DNA from: Micromonospora tarapacensis
GTDB taxonomy: Bacteria; Actinomycetota; Actinomycetes; Mycobacteriales; Micromonosporaceae
Assembly: GCF_019697375.1 (NCBI RefSeq)
Contig: NZ_JAHCDI010000004.1
Location: forward strand, 917,324 to 981,323
Length of the DNA stretch: 64,000 bases
Reading direction: 5' to 3'
Part shown: piece by piece, positions 1-8,834 of the stretch
Position numbering within the stretch: the stretch's first letter is position 1
How the letters are laid out: each line of letters opens with the position of its first letter
Translations under genes and position numbers: made by a program
Notes under the pieces: generated by a model
What the model saw: the letters and a program-made list of their open reading frames with translations, nothing else
Databases searched by the model: none
Told to the model about the DNA's origin: nothing

Positions 1-232
1 CCGCACTTGATGACCGGGCGGATGCAGTCGCGGATCCGCCGCGACAGCTCCTCGACCGGCCAGGCGTTGAAGAAGTCGCCGTGCATCGTGTAGCCCGCGA
101 CGGGTCACCGTTGACCGGGTACCGCAGCACCTGTCGCAGCTTCGGCACGTGGACCGGGTGGGTGGCCGGGTAGGCCTGGTTCATCGGGTAGGCCAGGAGC
201 GACGCGACCTTCACGGTGGCTCCCCGGCTGTC
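1..232 (-). pseudogene. DUF1996 protein C-terminal remnant (frameshifted)
   Basis: On the minus strand the window opens inside the end of a secreted DUF1996-type protein. One frame reads LLAYPMNQAYPATHPVHVP and continues to a YPVNGDP segment; a second frame, one base off, continues with GYTMHGDFFNAWPVEEL and a Cys near IRDCIRPVIKC. The pairing of a 'YPxTHPV.VP' block with a 'HGDFFNxW...C' block is what I recognise as the end of the DUF1996 domain, a family of uncharacterised, usually secreted proteins. The frame change falls near position 105. The N-terminal two thirds cannot be followed upstream of about 232, so this is a broken remnant. The tail runs off the left edge of the window. Confidence 0.55.
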
Positions 233-426
233 AGGCGGCGCCGGCAACCAGCCCGCGTACCCGAGCTTCTACCTTGGCTCGGCCATCAACTGGTCGCAGG
301 TGCCGTTGCCCAGGACGTTGGGCGTCGGGCAGCGTCGCCACGCCCGGCGACCAGCTCGACAGGCGGATCCGTGCGGATGAGGTGTGCGGCGTCGTCCGGT
401 GGCGGATCGGCTGCGACAATTCGGGG

Positions 427-1560
427 ATGGGTGACAGCGGTCAGGGCGTCGATCGTGCCGTTGCCGGCGCGGATTTCGTGGAGTGGAACTTCTCGATCAT
501 GGCTGGTGGTTCGCCGTGGCGCATCGAGCAGGGGATGACGCAGTTGCTCGCCCATCAGGGCGCGGAGGGCTTCGGGCCGTCGCTGGCCGTCGCGGCGCGG
601 GAGGATGCCCTGGTCATCCACGAGTTGGGTCGGCGGGAGACGCCGACGGCGGTGGCGGCGCTGCGGGCGTTCCAGGCGATGAGCCCGGTCGACACGCAGC
701 GTGAGCTGGCCCGGTTGCACGCTGAGCGGCTCGTCCGGCAGGGAGTTCCGGATCCGTCCTGGGCGTCGAGGATCGGCCGGGTACGGATGGAGGGCTGCTG
801 GTGGGCGCACGACCTGTTCGACGAGACCGCGTTCGTGTTGTGTGCGTTCTCCTACGGCGGGGCGGATGAACACGGCATCCTGGCGTTGATCGACCTGGCG
901 ATCGGCGGTGGGCTGTTTCGGGAGCTGACGCTCGGCACGGATGTGGAGGTGTTGCGGGACGTCCTGCGCCGCGCGGACGGGCTTGATGGTCTGGTCACCG
1001 AGCCGCTCGACCCGGCGTACGCCCGGCGGCTGTTCGTGGACGCGGTCGCCACCTCGGACGAGGTGCTCGAGGATCGGGAGTACCAGCCGAAGCCGGTGCC
1101 AGTGGCGTACCGGAAAATGCGGGCGCTGACCCTGGCGCGCGCCCGGGCATTGAGCGCCGTCGCCGCGCCGCCTGAGCCGCTGCCCGACAGCGTGGAGGTC
1201 GAGCTCATGAAGCGGGCGTTCCTCGCGTCCGCCGCCGCCTCCAAGCTGCCCGCTGGCGATATGACGAGCCGGGCTGTCGATCTGCTCGTCGCGCAGTTCA
1301 CCGACCGGGCCGCCTGTCATCCACTGCGTCTCGGCCCGCGTCAGGTCGCGGCTGCCGTGGGCCTGCCGGACCTGGCCCCGGACGCCGTCGACGATGCGGA
1401 CGTGAGCAGGATCCTGCCGGATGTCGCCCGCGCGTGGGTCTGCTGGACCGCGGCCGAGCGCTCGCTGTCCCGCGACGCCACCGAACGCCTCGAACAAGCC
1501 GCGGAGCAAGCGTGTGCACGACTGCGTCCCGCCGGCACGGACGGCCATCAGACCACCTGA
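427..1560 (+). CDS. hypothetical protein, 377 aa
   Basis: This is a soluble protein of unknown function. I chose the ATG at 427 because the open frame further upstream overlaps the preceding remnant and has no protein-like composition, while MGDSGQGVD onward does. There is no signal peptide or membrane segment. The protein is acidic and Ala/Leu/Val-rich with a few conserved-looking aromatic blocks (EWNFSIMAGG near residue 20; EGCWWAHDLF and FSYGGADEHG near residues 125-145) and a helical C-terminal third. I do not recognise a family. It precedes, by about 0.9 kb, a HEAT-repeat protein of similar composition, and the intervening DNA holds a nuclease remnant on the other strand. Confidence 0.6.
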   Translation: MGDSGQGVDRAVAGADFVEWNFSIMAGGSPWRIEQGMTQLLAHQGAEGFGPSLAVAAREDALVIHELGRRETPTAVAALRAFQAMSPVDTQRELARLHAERLVRQGVPDPSWASRIGRVRMEGCWWAHDLFDETAFVLCAFSYGGADEHGILALIDLAIGGGLFRELTLGTDVEVLRDVLRRADGLDGLVTEPLDPAYARRLFVDAVATSDEVLEDREYQPKPVPVAYRKMRALTLARARALSAVAAPPEPLPDSVEVELMKRAFLASAAASKLPAGDMTSRAVDLLVAQFTDRAACHPLRLGPRQVAAAVGLPDLAPDAVDDADVSRILPDVARAWVCWTAAERSLSRDATERLEQAAEQACARLRPAGTDGHQTT

Positions 1561-1654
1561 CGGGTTCCGGCCGACCCTGGTCACCGACACACGGCGCAAC
1601 GCGCGGTCGGCGGCATGAAGCGAAACCGCACCCGTCCGCAGGTCGGGTGACCAG

Positions 1655-2020
1655 TTACGGTATTCGGGGAGGTTCGGCCGGGCGGCTGCTGGCGTTGTAC
1701 GAGTTCTTGGCGCCGACAACGGCCGCCTGGATGTGCTCGGGGTCGACGCCGTCTACGTTGAGCGGCGGGTGCACACGCCGGATGAGTTCGGCCTCGATGG
1801 TCGCCGGTTCCGGGTCCTCCGCCCAGGTCACGCGCAGGTGCGTGTGCATCCATGTGGTGAGCCGCGCCTCGTCCTCGGGGACCAGGACGACACGGTCGGT
1901 CCAGGTCGTCCGGTATCCCTCGGCCACAGCAAGCCCGGCCAGGGTACGGCGCAGAGTCGAGCTGCCCGAACGCCTCAGATGGTTGCGCAGGATCCGTCCC
2001 CGTAGGCTGGTCGACCTCCA
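1655..2020 (-). pseudogene. GIY-YIG nuclease-like protein, 5'-truncated
   Basis: The minus strand encodes the C-terminal half of a GIY-YIG-type protein: LRGRILRNHLRRSGSSTL, then RRTLAGLAVAEGYRTTWTDR, then LTTWMHTHLRVTWAE and HPPLNVDGV. In intact actinobacterial relatives this block follows the GIY-YIG core (a 'LLYLGRATSLRNRI'-like segment). Here the core is missing: upstream of about 2020 the reading frame merges with unrelated sequence (LDVGEAAVAVPVLRRAVD) in another frame. The longest ATG-started piece is 1655-1927, 90 residues, which would lack all catalytic residues. It is best read as a deletion remnant. Confidence 0.5.
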
Positions 2021-2506
2021 ACAGGTGCGCCAGGTCGTTACCGAGCACGCCAGAGGAACTGCCCATGAACATCAGGGCGTTCGTCATCCGATCGACCGCC
2101 CTGCGCAACACCGGCACCGCGACCGCCGCCTCACCCACGTCGAGGCCCCCGGTAGGGCGCGCGCGAAGTTGTTGTCCACGAGTTCCGGCCTGGTAGTCGG
2201 GCAGGCTTGCGAGACCGGCGTGGACTCGTCTGAACGGTTGGCGAGGGTGCAGCATCCGCTAAGCGGGGAAGTCGAGTGCCGGTGTCACATCGGCCGTCCT
2301 CGGTTTCTCAAAGTGACGCGTCGAGCTGGCCGATGTGGTAGCCGGGCGCTGCGGGTGGAGGAGCGAAGCCGTCTGCGGGGTCGACGACTGGGCCGAATCG
2401 AGGTCGATCGGGTGTGTTGGCTCGGGCAGGATGACGGGGTGATCTGGGGGAGACGGGGCAGCGGGGTTCAGCCGTCGGCGGTGGGGAGGGCGGTGCGCTC
2501 GCGGCG

Positions 2507-4027
2507 GTGCGGGTCGCGGTCGACGACGTTGCCGGCGCGGGCAGGTGGGAGGCGTTGGACCATCTGGTCGAGGTGTTGCTCGAGGTCGATGCTGCCAGCG
2601 ACGAGGTGGTGGCGCGGTCGGCGTTGACGCTGGTGGCCGGCGTTGCGGGGTTGGTGGCCTGGCTGGACGGGCACGCGCGGCAGGCACCCTGGTACGGCCC
2701 GGACCGGGAGCCCGCATCGCGGCGGGTGGGGGCGCGTTTCTCGGTCGCGACGTCGGGGCCTGTCGCGGTGGCGCTGGCGAGCATGCATCGTGACGGGCGG
2801 ATCCGGGAACGCGCGGTCGCGGCGATGGTCGCTCGGCCGTGCCCGGAGGTGATGCCGTTCCTGGTGCTGCGTGCCGGTGATTGGGTCAGGCCGGTACGGG
2901 ATCGGGCGCGGGCCGGGCTGGCGTTGTTGCTCGCCGACGATCCGGGTCGCTACCTGCCGGCGGTGCTGCCGATGGCGTTGCGCCTCGACGCGCGGCGGCG
3001 AGGTGGCTTCGCCGTCACCCAGATACGGGCGGCGTTGATGTCGGCGCCAGCACAGGTGTGGTGCGGGCTGCTGGGATCAGGTGGCCACAGGCAGCGGCGG
3101 TTCGTGTTCGACACTGTCGTGGCTCAGGGCTGGCTGCGTTTGGCCGACTACGTGACCTGCGCCGAGACTGACTTGGATGTGGGGATTCGGGTCCGGGCGG
3201 CCGAAGCGGCCTGCCGTGAGGCGGTCTGGACCCGCCGGCCCGGTGTTCTGCGTCGCCTGGCCCGGTCGGTTCGTGCTGAGGTGCGGGTGGTGGCGTTGAC
3301 CGGGCTGGTCCGGGTCGGTCAGGACGGTGACGTTGCCGCGTACCTGGATGATGACGCGCCGCTGGTCCGGGCGGTGGCGCGGGACGCGGCCCGCCGGGTC
3401 GGCATCGACGCCCGGGAGCACTACCGGACTACGGTCTGCGTCGGAGAGCCGGCGCTGGGTGCGATCGTTGGGCTTGCCGAGACCGGCTCGGCAGCGGATA
3501 CCCCGCTGCTGCGGCCGCTGCTGAGCCACCCCCAGGCCAAGGTCCGTGCCCAGGCGGTACGGGGCCTGCGCCTGCTCGATGCAGTTGTCGCGCAGGAGGT
3601 GCTTCCGCTGCTGCGGGATCCGTCGCCGGCGGTGGTCCGGGAGGTGACCACCGCGCTGCGGCCCTTGACCGGTGCCCTGCCTCCGGGCTTGCCGTGGGAG
3701 TTGCTGGCGGATGGCCGGGTGGAGTTGCGTCGGGCCGGCTATCGCCTCCTGCGTGGCCGCGGCGTCGACGTCGAGTTGCGTGCTGCCCTGATGCTCACCC
3801 TCGACCCGAACCCACGCCTGGCCGAACGTGGCAAGGCCGACGTGTCCCGCCTCGCCCGCGACGGCGCACGAACCACCTGGCGCCGCACTCCACCACCCGA
3901 GCTGTCGGTCACCGCCGCGCAGCACGCCGAGCTCGCCGCGTTGGCGGCACGAGCGGCGGCGGCACTCGGCGAGGACACCAGCCGGATGCTCACCACCTGG
4001 CTGGCACACAGCCGCCCCGATGCATGA
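2507..4027 (+). CDS. HEAT-repeat-like protein, 506 aa
   Basis: The protein is almost wholly alpha-helical and contains successive ~30-residue units with the spacing of HEAT/PBS-lyase repeats, for example VRPVRDRARAGLALLLADDP near residues 125-145, VRAEVRVVALTGLVRVGQDG, APLVRAVARDAARRVG and HPQAKVRAQAVRGLRLLD. Such solenoids bind proteins or nucleic acids and have no catalysis of their own. The start used is GTG at 2507, but the frame is open back to a stop at 2432 with protein-like sequence (GGALAAVRVAVDDV), so translation may begin earlier on a rarer codon. No membrane segment is seen. It may be functionally linked to the upstream 377-aa gene, but only proximity supports this. Confidence 0.7.
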   Translation: MRVAVDDVAGAGRWEALDHLVEVLLEVDAASDEVVARSALTLVAGVAGLVAWLDGHARQAPWYGPDREPASRRVGARFSVATSGPVAVALASMHRDGRIRERAVAAMVARPCPEVMPFLVLRAGDWVRPVRDRARAGLALLLADDPGRYLPAVLPMALRLDARRRGGFAVTQIRAALMSAPAQVWCGLLGSGGHRQRRFVFDTVVAQGWLRLADYVTCAETDLDVGIRVRAAEAACREAVWTRRPGVLRRLARSVRAEVRVVALTGLVRVGQDGDVAAYLDDDAPLVRAVARDAARRVGIDAREHYRTTVCVGEPALGAIVGLAETGSAADTPLLRPLLSHPQAKVRAQAVRGLRLLDAVVAQEVLPLLRDPSPAVVREVTTALRPLTGALPPGLPWELLADGRVELRRAGYRLLRGRGVDVELRAALMLTLDPNPRLAERGKADVSRLARDGARTTWRRTPPPELSVTAAQHAELAALAARAAAALGEDTSRMLTTWLAHSRPDA

Positions 4028-4380
4028 GTGCGCTCCCCGCCTCACAATGGTCAGTGACCGACCCCGGTATCCGATCGCGGCAGCGTGACGCCAGGACGTG
4101 CGGGTCCGAGCCGGTGGTCCAGCCGAACGCGTACGAGGCAGCTCACCACCCGGTCCCACGAACCCGCCGAACGTTGAACCACGATGGACTTTGCCGGCTG
4201 TTCGCCTACCAGGTGCCGTGCCGTGCCGGATCGGATATCGCTCCACGCGCGGCAGGCCGCCGGCTGCGCCGGAAACCCAGGGAAGTAGTCACACGGCGTA
4301 GACCGCACTTGACTCGCGGCAAATCCGGTCGCCTCCGAGCGGCTGCTTTGACAGTCTTCGCCCAGGCTTACGCTGTCTAT
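4028..4380. other. intergenic, no feature recognised
   Basis: This 353-base stretch between the HEAT-repeat gene and the next small gene has no frame with protein-like composition, no RNA gene and no clear hairpin that I could see. Confidence 0.4.
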
Positions 4381-4728
4381 GTGACGGACGTGATCGTGCG
4401 CGCGACCGCTCTTGACTGGGCCAGCGATGAATTCCCCGGTTGGCTTGAGGTAGACGTCGTGGATGCCAACGGGCAGGCGCATCGGATCGTCGAAAAAGTG
4501 CCCGTGCTTACGACTGACGAGCTCACCATCGCTACACCACTGCCGATCGAGATCTGGATCGTCGCGGATGTGCAACATGTCGACTGTGGGCAGGTCGGCA
4601 TCACCTTGAGGTACGGCACCGAGACACGCGGTGGCCTGAGGAGTTTGACTCTTATTATAAGGCTGACGACGTGCGGTGGTTATGAGTGGCCGAGCCGTAG
4701 AGGCAGTGGCACCCCGGTGGGGCGTTGA
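4381..4728 (+). CDS. small hypothetical protein, 115 aa
   Basis: A GTG at 4381 opens a frame reading VTDVIVRATALDWASDEFPG, with alternating hydrophobic residues typical of a small beta-sheet domain (GWLEVDVVDANGQ; PLPIEIWIVADVQHVDCGQV; GITLRYGTETRGG). The DNA around it is less GC-rich than its neighbours, with several A/T-ending codons, which suggests recent acquisition or weak expression. The last ~25 residues (LTLIIRLTTCGGYEWPSRRG) look less conserved and may be a read-through after a lost stop. I know of no function for this family. Confidence 0.5.
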   Translation: MTDVIVRATALDWASDEFPGWLEVDVVDANGQAHRIVEKVPVLTTDELTIATPLPIEIWIVADVQHVDCGQVGITLRYGTETRGGLRSLTLIIRLTTCGGYEWPSRRGSGTPVGR

Positions 4729-4823
4729 GCGCCGATCACCGACGCTCAGAAGCGACGACCAGCCAACGCGCACGAACGGCGGCATAGCGGACGAGCCGGT
4801 CCCGCGGTGGACCGTGCAGCGGA

Positions 4824-5349
4824 TCACGCTGCCGTTTCTCGGTGGTCGAGCCACTGCCGCGCTGCCGTGAGGTCGATGTCGGCCAGTCCCAGATGCGGAT
4901 CGACGCGGTGCAGCAGCGCCGGGTGTGGATAGTGTGCGGCGACCCATCGCCGGTCGGTGTCGCTGATCTCGTCGTCGAGCCAGACAAACGGGCGCCCTGC
5001 CGCCCACCTCACCAACGAGGTGGTCTTCCAGTGCACGCCGTACGGTGGGTCCTCGTCACCGTCGATCCAGTCGGACCACAGGCAGAGCGGGTAGGCCGAG
5101 CCAAGGTGCCACTACCTCGTTCGCCTCGGCCATCCACGTACTCGCCCAGACCAGTTCACCCGGCAGGGCGAGCAGCCGGCGACCGTCGTCGGGTTCGAGA
5201 CGATCCAGCAGAGGATTGCCGTAACAGTCGAGACCGTCTCCCACGCTGCCGCTGCGCTGACGGCCGGCACGGGCTGGCCGGGCCCGGAACGGGATGAGCA
5301 CGCCGTCGATGTCGATAAAGACCAACGGTCGTCTGTCGCTGGCAGACAC
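4824..5349 (-). pseudogene. HAD-like phosphatase, frameshifted
   Basis: The minus strand begins MSASDRRPLVFIDIDGVLIP, a HAD motif I (DxDGV with the nucleophile Asp), followed by LVWASTWMAEANEV (motif II Ser/Thr region) and WLGLPALPVV. In that frame translation ends at 5056. One base over, the protein continues WSDWIDGDEDPPYGVHWKTT, then RPFVWLDDEISDTDR, the acidic motif IV (DDE), and HPALLHRVDPHLGL to a stop at 4824. Both halves belong to one ~175-residue HAD protein of a type common in actinobacteria. A single-base change near 5065 separates them. It is either a real inactivating indel or a sequencing error. Confidence 0.6.
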
Positions 5350-5429
5350 CGCCGAACCGTACCGCTCAACGGCGGTCAGCGACTGTTTCCGTCAGCGACC
5401 CGTACCGAACCTAACGCCGGACGCGAGAG

Positions 5430-5687
5430 ATGAGCGTGCCGAACTGGACAGCCGCAAACCGCATGCAGTCGGCTGACGACGTTGCTACTTTGCCGCCGAT
5501 GGCGAGGCGACGGTATGTGGCGAGGGGCGTTGACGGCGGCTACCGGATCTGGGACAACCGGGTCTGCCGGTGGTGGGGCGACCTTTATGAGCTCTGCCCA
5601 GAGGAGTTGTTCAACGAGCTGAACGGCGCCCGTGACTGCGCCAAGATCACGGCGCTGCTCCGGAAGTACCGAGCGCAGAAGCGGTAA
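5430..5687 (+). CDS. small hypothetical protein, 85 aa or shorter
   Basis: The convincing part is the last ~62 residues, MARRRYVARGVDGGYRIWDN onward with KCR-like aromatic spacing (NRVCRWWGDLYELCPEELF) and a basic tail (ALLRKYRAQKR). An internal ATG at 5502 gives just this core, and the preceding sequence from 5430 looks less constrained, so the true start is probably internal. It is small, soluble and basic at its C-terminus. Its function is unknown. It sits just outside the IS110 right end. Confidence 0.45.
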   Translation: MSVPNWTAANRMQSADDVATLPPMARRRYVARGVDGGYRIWDNRVCRWWGDLYELCPEELFNELNGARDCAKITALLRKYRAQKR

Positions 5688-5847
5688 CGGCCGTACATCA
5701 GGCCGCCGCGCTCGTTGCGGCCATGGGCGTGTGCGGTCAATCGCCGCTTAGAGCTGCCGGCAACGCGGACAACGTTCGCGGGTCGGGCGGCTGGGCGACT
5801 CGGTGCCGCGCCGGCCGGCGACCCGGGGGGTGTCCCTATGGTCTTTG

Positions 5848-7052
5848 TCAAGCGATGAGGGCGAGTTTTTCTGCCGGTTTGTGTTGATAGGGGGTGCGGG
5901 TGCGGAGCATGGCGTGTAGGACGTCGACGCGGCGGCGGGCGAGGCAGATGAGCGCGGCGTTGTGTCTCTTGCCCTCGGCGCGCTTCCGGTCGTAGTAGGC
6001 CCGGCTCAGCGGGTCGGAAAGCGCGGCGAACGCGGACAGGAAGAACGCGCGTTTCAGGTGCTTGTTGCCGCCCTTGGGTGGGTGCTCGCCGCGGATGCTG
6101 GTGCCGGAGCGGCGGGTGACCGGCGCGAGTCCGGCGTAGGCGGCCAGGTGACCGGAGGTGGGGAACGAGGTGACGTCGCCGACTTCGAGCAGGATCCGGG
6201 CTGCGGTCCTGATCCCGACGCCGGGCATCGAGATCAGGACCTCGGCAAGAGGGTGTGCATCGAGCATCTCCTCGACCTGGACGGCGATCTGGTCACGCTG
6301 TTTCATCAGGTCACGGAGGCTGTCGGCGAGTCTGGGCAGGATCGTTTCGGCGGCGGTGGTGCCCGGGACGACGACGGTTTGGGCGTCCAGGGCGGTGAAG
6401 ATCTGCTCGACGAGGCGGGTGCCCATCCGTGGCGCACGCGGCGTGACGATCTCGGCGAGTTTCGACCGGCCGGCCTTGCGTAGCCCGGTCGGGCCGCCGC
6501 ACCGCGACAGCAGCTCCAGGACGGCTTGGTGCTGGACTTTGGGCCCAGCACGCGTTCGAGAGGCGGGTGGATCTGGGTGAGCAGGCCGTGGATGCGGTTG
6601 GCGACGCGGGTGACCTCACCGGCGAGGTCGTCGTCGTAGCCGACCAGCATCTCCAGCTCGGCGAGGGTGTCGTCGCCGGCGTCGACGCGACGCAGTGTGT
6701 GCGGCAGCGTCCGGGCGGCGTCGGCGATCACGTAGGCGTCGCGCGCGTCGGTCTTCGCGGTGCCGGGGTGCAGGTCGGCGAGCCGGCGCATGACCAGGCC
6801 GGGCAGGTAGGCGATCTGGTGTCCGCAGGCCCGGGCGACCGCGACGGGCAGGGCCCCGATCGAGGCGGGCTGGTCCACCACCGCCAGAATCCGGCCGTGC
6901 CTGCCGAGTTTGTCGAACAGTTTCCGCAGTCCGGCCTCGGTGTTCGGCAACGCGGCGTCGTGCAGCCGCTTACCCGCCGAATTCAACGCGACCGCGTGAT
7001 GGTCGCTCTTGCCGACGTCCAGGCCGAGGAACACGCCGTACTCGTTGGTCAC
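5848..7052 (-). pseudogene. IS110-family transposase, split by a -1 shift
   Basis: From GTG at 7052 the N-terminal DEDD (RuvC-like) domain reads VFLGLDVGKSDHHAVALNSA, with the later acidic block KTDARDAYVIADAAR. The C-terminal transposase-20 domain, one frame over, reads LISMPGVGIRTAARILLEVG and LAAYAGLAPVTRRSGTSI, followed by KGGNKHLKRAFFLSAFA to the stop at 5848. The two frames join at positions 6536-6546, where the coding strand reads GGGCCCAAAGTCC. Frame 0 reads GGC CCA AAG TCC; the continuing frame reads CCC AAA GTC CAG (PKVQHQAVLELL). Loss of one C explains this most simply, but CCCAAAG also has the XXXYYYZ form of a -1 slippery site. The complete product would be about 400 aa, normal for the family. 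Confidence 0.75.
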
Positions 7053-7144
7053 GTCTCGTCTCCCACGATGTCCAACATGGGCTCGGCCGCTGGTCAGAGC
7101 GTCGGACTGCCGGCAGCCACGTTACGGAGAGACCTACCCACGAA

Positions 7145-7184
7145 GGGTGGTCGGGTCCCTATCAGCGGTCCGCCGACGCCACCC
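7145..7184 (-). ncRNA. candidate IS110 bridge-RNA hairpin in the left-end leader
   Basis: The ~180 bases upstream of the transposase contain a stem read on the minus strand as GGGTGG-CG-TCGG pairing with CCGACCACCC: ten base pairs with a two-base bulge and an 18-base loop. IS110 elements of the IS110 group encode their target/donor-recognising bridge RNA in this leader. The assignment rests on position and one hairpin only; the full RNA limits and its guide loops were not resolved. Confidence 0.3.
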
Positions 7185-7496
7185 GGCCCGGCGACAACAC
7201 CCCCCGGATCATGCATGCGACAGGGGCAGTAAGTCATACCGGACCGAGCGACCGAGCAGTCCCCGGCTGGGGACGATCAAAAAGGTAACGGGCGGCCCGA
7301 CCGGTCCTCACGGTCGGCCGCGCCCTATCGCGGGCCGCACGTCACCGCATGCAGGGCCTCGATCAAGCAAGCGGTTCGCCGTACGCCGCACAGGCGCGGT
7401 CATCGCGCCGAGGCGTCGGCTGGGTTGAAGATCATCCAGTCCAGGTGCGAGAGGCCGTAGGTAAGACCGATCGCCCTGTGCGGCAGAGGATTCGGC

Positions 7497-7844
7497 GTGG
7501 CGCGCTCGCTCTACGATGCCTGGATGCTGCCGATCGAGGATGGGGCGCTGCGAGGCATCCGGCAGAGCGCGACATACCGAAACGCCGTCTGGTTAACCCG
7601 CGTGGCCAACCTTGTAGGGCTTCCGGTGGTTGTCTGGGGCATCGTCTCCATACTGCAGATTGGGCCCACGCTGCCGCAACCGGTCTTCATCGGGGCCTGG
7701 GCGGTCGGCTGCGTGACACTCGTTCCCGCCGTGGTGTTGTTCTACCGATCCGGCACCCCCTTCGGATGCAAGGGCTTTACCTGGCTCACCGACAAGCGCG
7801 TTGGAAACGCGATCCTTGGGGATGTCTTCTGGCTCCGCCCCTGA
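7497..7844 (+). CDS. small membrane protein, up to 115 aa
   Basis: Two hydrophobic helices are visible: NLVGLPVVVWGIVSILQI near residues 38-56 and FIGAWAVGCVTLVPAVVLFY near residues 64-83. They are followed by a short polar segment (GTPFGCKGFTWLTDKR). The GTG at 7497 is the first start; ATG at 7524 (MLPIEDGAL) is equally plausible. The function is unknown. The two-helix hairpin with short loops is typical of small actinobacterial inner-membrane proteins. It stands alone, just outside the IS110 left end. Confidence 0.55.
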   Translation: MARSLYDAWMLPIEDGALRGIRQSATYRNAVWLTRVANLVGLPVVVWGIVSILQIGPTLPQPVFIGAWAVGCVTLVPAVVLFYRSGTPFGCKGFTWLTDKRVGNAILGDVFWLRP

Positions 7845-7978
7845 CGAGCACTGGGTCCTCACCAAAGCCGGACCCGCGACGGAAACGGCGCAACCGCTCG
7901 TCGGCATCTCTGAGTGGCCAGCGACACTCATGATCGCCACGGAAAGTGACGAACGGTCAGCGGCAAATGAGCGCCACG

Positions 7979-8638
7979 CTACGGTTCTTTTCCGCCGTGC
8001 AGAACCGCTTCTGTCGCCGATCGACTATGCGCCCCAGCGGGCTCTGGAGGGGGGCCGGCGTCAGTTCGCAGCCGCGCGTGTATGTGGACGTCGTGCCACC
8101 CGTCGGCGTGTCGCAGGTAACCGCGTAGGGTGCCCTCGATGTCGAACGCGGCCTTGCGCGCGACCCGGCATGACGTCGAGTTGGCGATCGAGTGGACCAG
8201 GAAGAGCCGGTTCATCCGCAGCGTGCCAAACGCCCACGATGTCAGCGTGTGGACCGCGCGCACGGCAAGACCTCTCCCGCGAGCAGCGGGCAGGACCCAG
8301 TACGAAAGTTGCGCTGACGCTTCCGACAACATGATCGTCCGAAGACCAACCTGACCGACGACTTGATCATCCGTGCTACGGACGATGGCCCAACTGGCGT
8401 CTGATTCGTTCGCCCACCGCCCGGCCCAGTGCGCGATCCAGCCGTGCGCTTCGTCGTCGCTGTCCATTCGGCGCACATGCCACCGTTGTATATCGGGACA
8501 GGCGAACGCGGCCCGCACAGTCGCGGCGTCGGCGGTGCACCACGGCCGTAGGACCATGTGCTCATCGATGCCAAGACGGGGCTGTCCGGTGGTCCGGAGG
8601 GAACCAGCGGGCAAGGCAGGGTCGACGAGGAGTGGCAT
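7979..8638 (-). CDS. GNAT family N-acetyltransferase (RimJ/RimL-like), 219 aa
   Basis: The protein has the layout of the Acetyltransf_3 branch: N-terminal LRPWCTADAATVRAAFACPD, the beta-4 segment SWAIVRSTDDQVVGQVGLR, then LSYWVLPAARGRGLAVRAVH. In the last block, the R-G-R-G-L-A stretch forms the acetyl-CoA pyrophosphate-binding loop. RLFLVHSIANSTSCRVARKA matches the conserved 'N..S..v..k.GF' helix, although the usual 'GF' is 'AF' here. I placed the start at ATG 8638 (MPLLVDPALP), since upstream sequence is not family-like. Members acetylate amino groups of proteins, antibiotics or metabolites; the substrate cannot be told. It ends about 135 bases from the small membrane protein gene on the other strand. 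Confidence 0.75.
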   Translation of the reverse strand: MPLLVDPALPAGSLRTTGQPRLGIDEHMVLRPWCTADAATVRAAFACPDIQRWHVRRMDSDDEAHGWIAHWAGRWANESDASWAIVRSTDDQVVGQVGLRTIMLSEASAQLSYWVLPAARGRGLAVRAVHTLTSWAFGTLRMNRLFLVHSIANSTSCRVARKAAFDIEGTLRGYLRHADGWHDVHIHARLRTDAGPPPEPAGAHSRSATEAVLHGGKEP

Positions 8639-8786
8639 AGCTCCATCATCGCCAATCAGCGATCGCCGCGCGCCGGCTACGGCCGGGCACGCACGGTCGG
8701 CGGCGGATCCGGATGTTCCCTCTGTGAAAGTCACGGACGTGGCGAAGGGCGAGGTCAGCAACGCCTGTCCGTGCAAAGGAAGGGGA

Positions 8787-8815
8787 TTGTTGTGAACGCA
8801 TGTTCACGGTAGGGT
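8787..8815 (+). promoter_or_regulatory. probable promoter giving a leaderless mRNA
   Basis: A -35-like TTGTTG (8787-8792) and a -10-like TAGGGT (8810-8815) are 17 bases apart, placing transcription start at about 8822-8823, the A of the ATG start codon. No Shine-Dalgarno precedes that ATG. Leaderless transcripts are common in actinobacteria, so this is plausible, but it is an inference from spacing alone. Confidence 0.45.
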
Positions 8816-8834
8816 CGTGAACATGCGTTCACAA
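8790..8834. promoter_or_regulatory. perfect 19-bp inverted repeat, likely TetR operator
   Basis: TTGTGAACGCATGTTCACG at 8790-8808 is repeated exactly as its reverse complement at 8816-8834, with a 7-base spacer. Each arm is itself nearly palindromic (GTGAAC..GTTCAC), as TetR-family half-sites often are, so two dimers may bind. The repeat covers the -10 region and the start codon of the ABC ATPase gene. The operon it controls ends with a TetR gene, which makes autoregulation the natural reading. Confidence 0.65.

Larger units (their letters stand above)
5825..7235 (-). mobile_element. IS110-family insertion sequence (approximate ends)
   Basis: The element consists of a transposase on the minus strand (5848-7052) and non-coding flanks. 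The right end, read on the minus strand, carries GCTTGACAAAGACCATAGGG just after the transposase stop, a motif I associate with right ends of actinobacterial IS110 elements. The left end is placed near 7235 because a CCCTGTCGCATGCATGATCC block precedes a ~180-base non-coding leader. Elements of this family have no terminal inverted repeats and make no reliable target duplication, so both ends are estimates to within tens of bases. Confidence 0.5.

Noticed and set aside
286..1719. Long minus-strand open frame of 477 codons opposite the first gene
   Set aside because: Arg/Pro/His-rich composition with no fold; it is the antisense reading of the 377-aa gene in GC-rich DNA.
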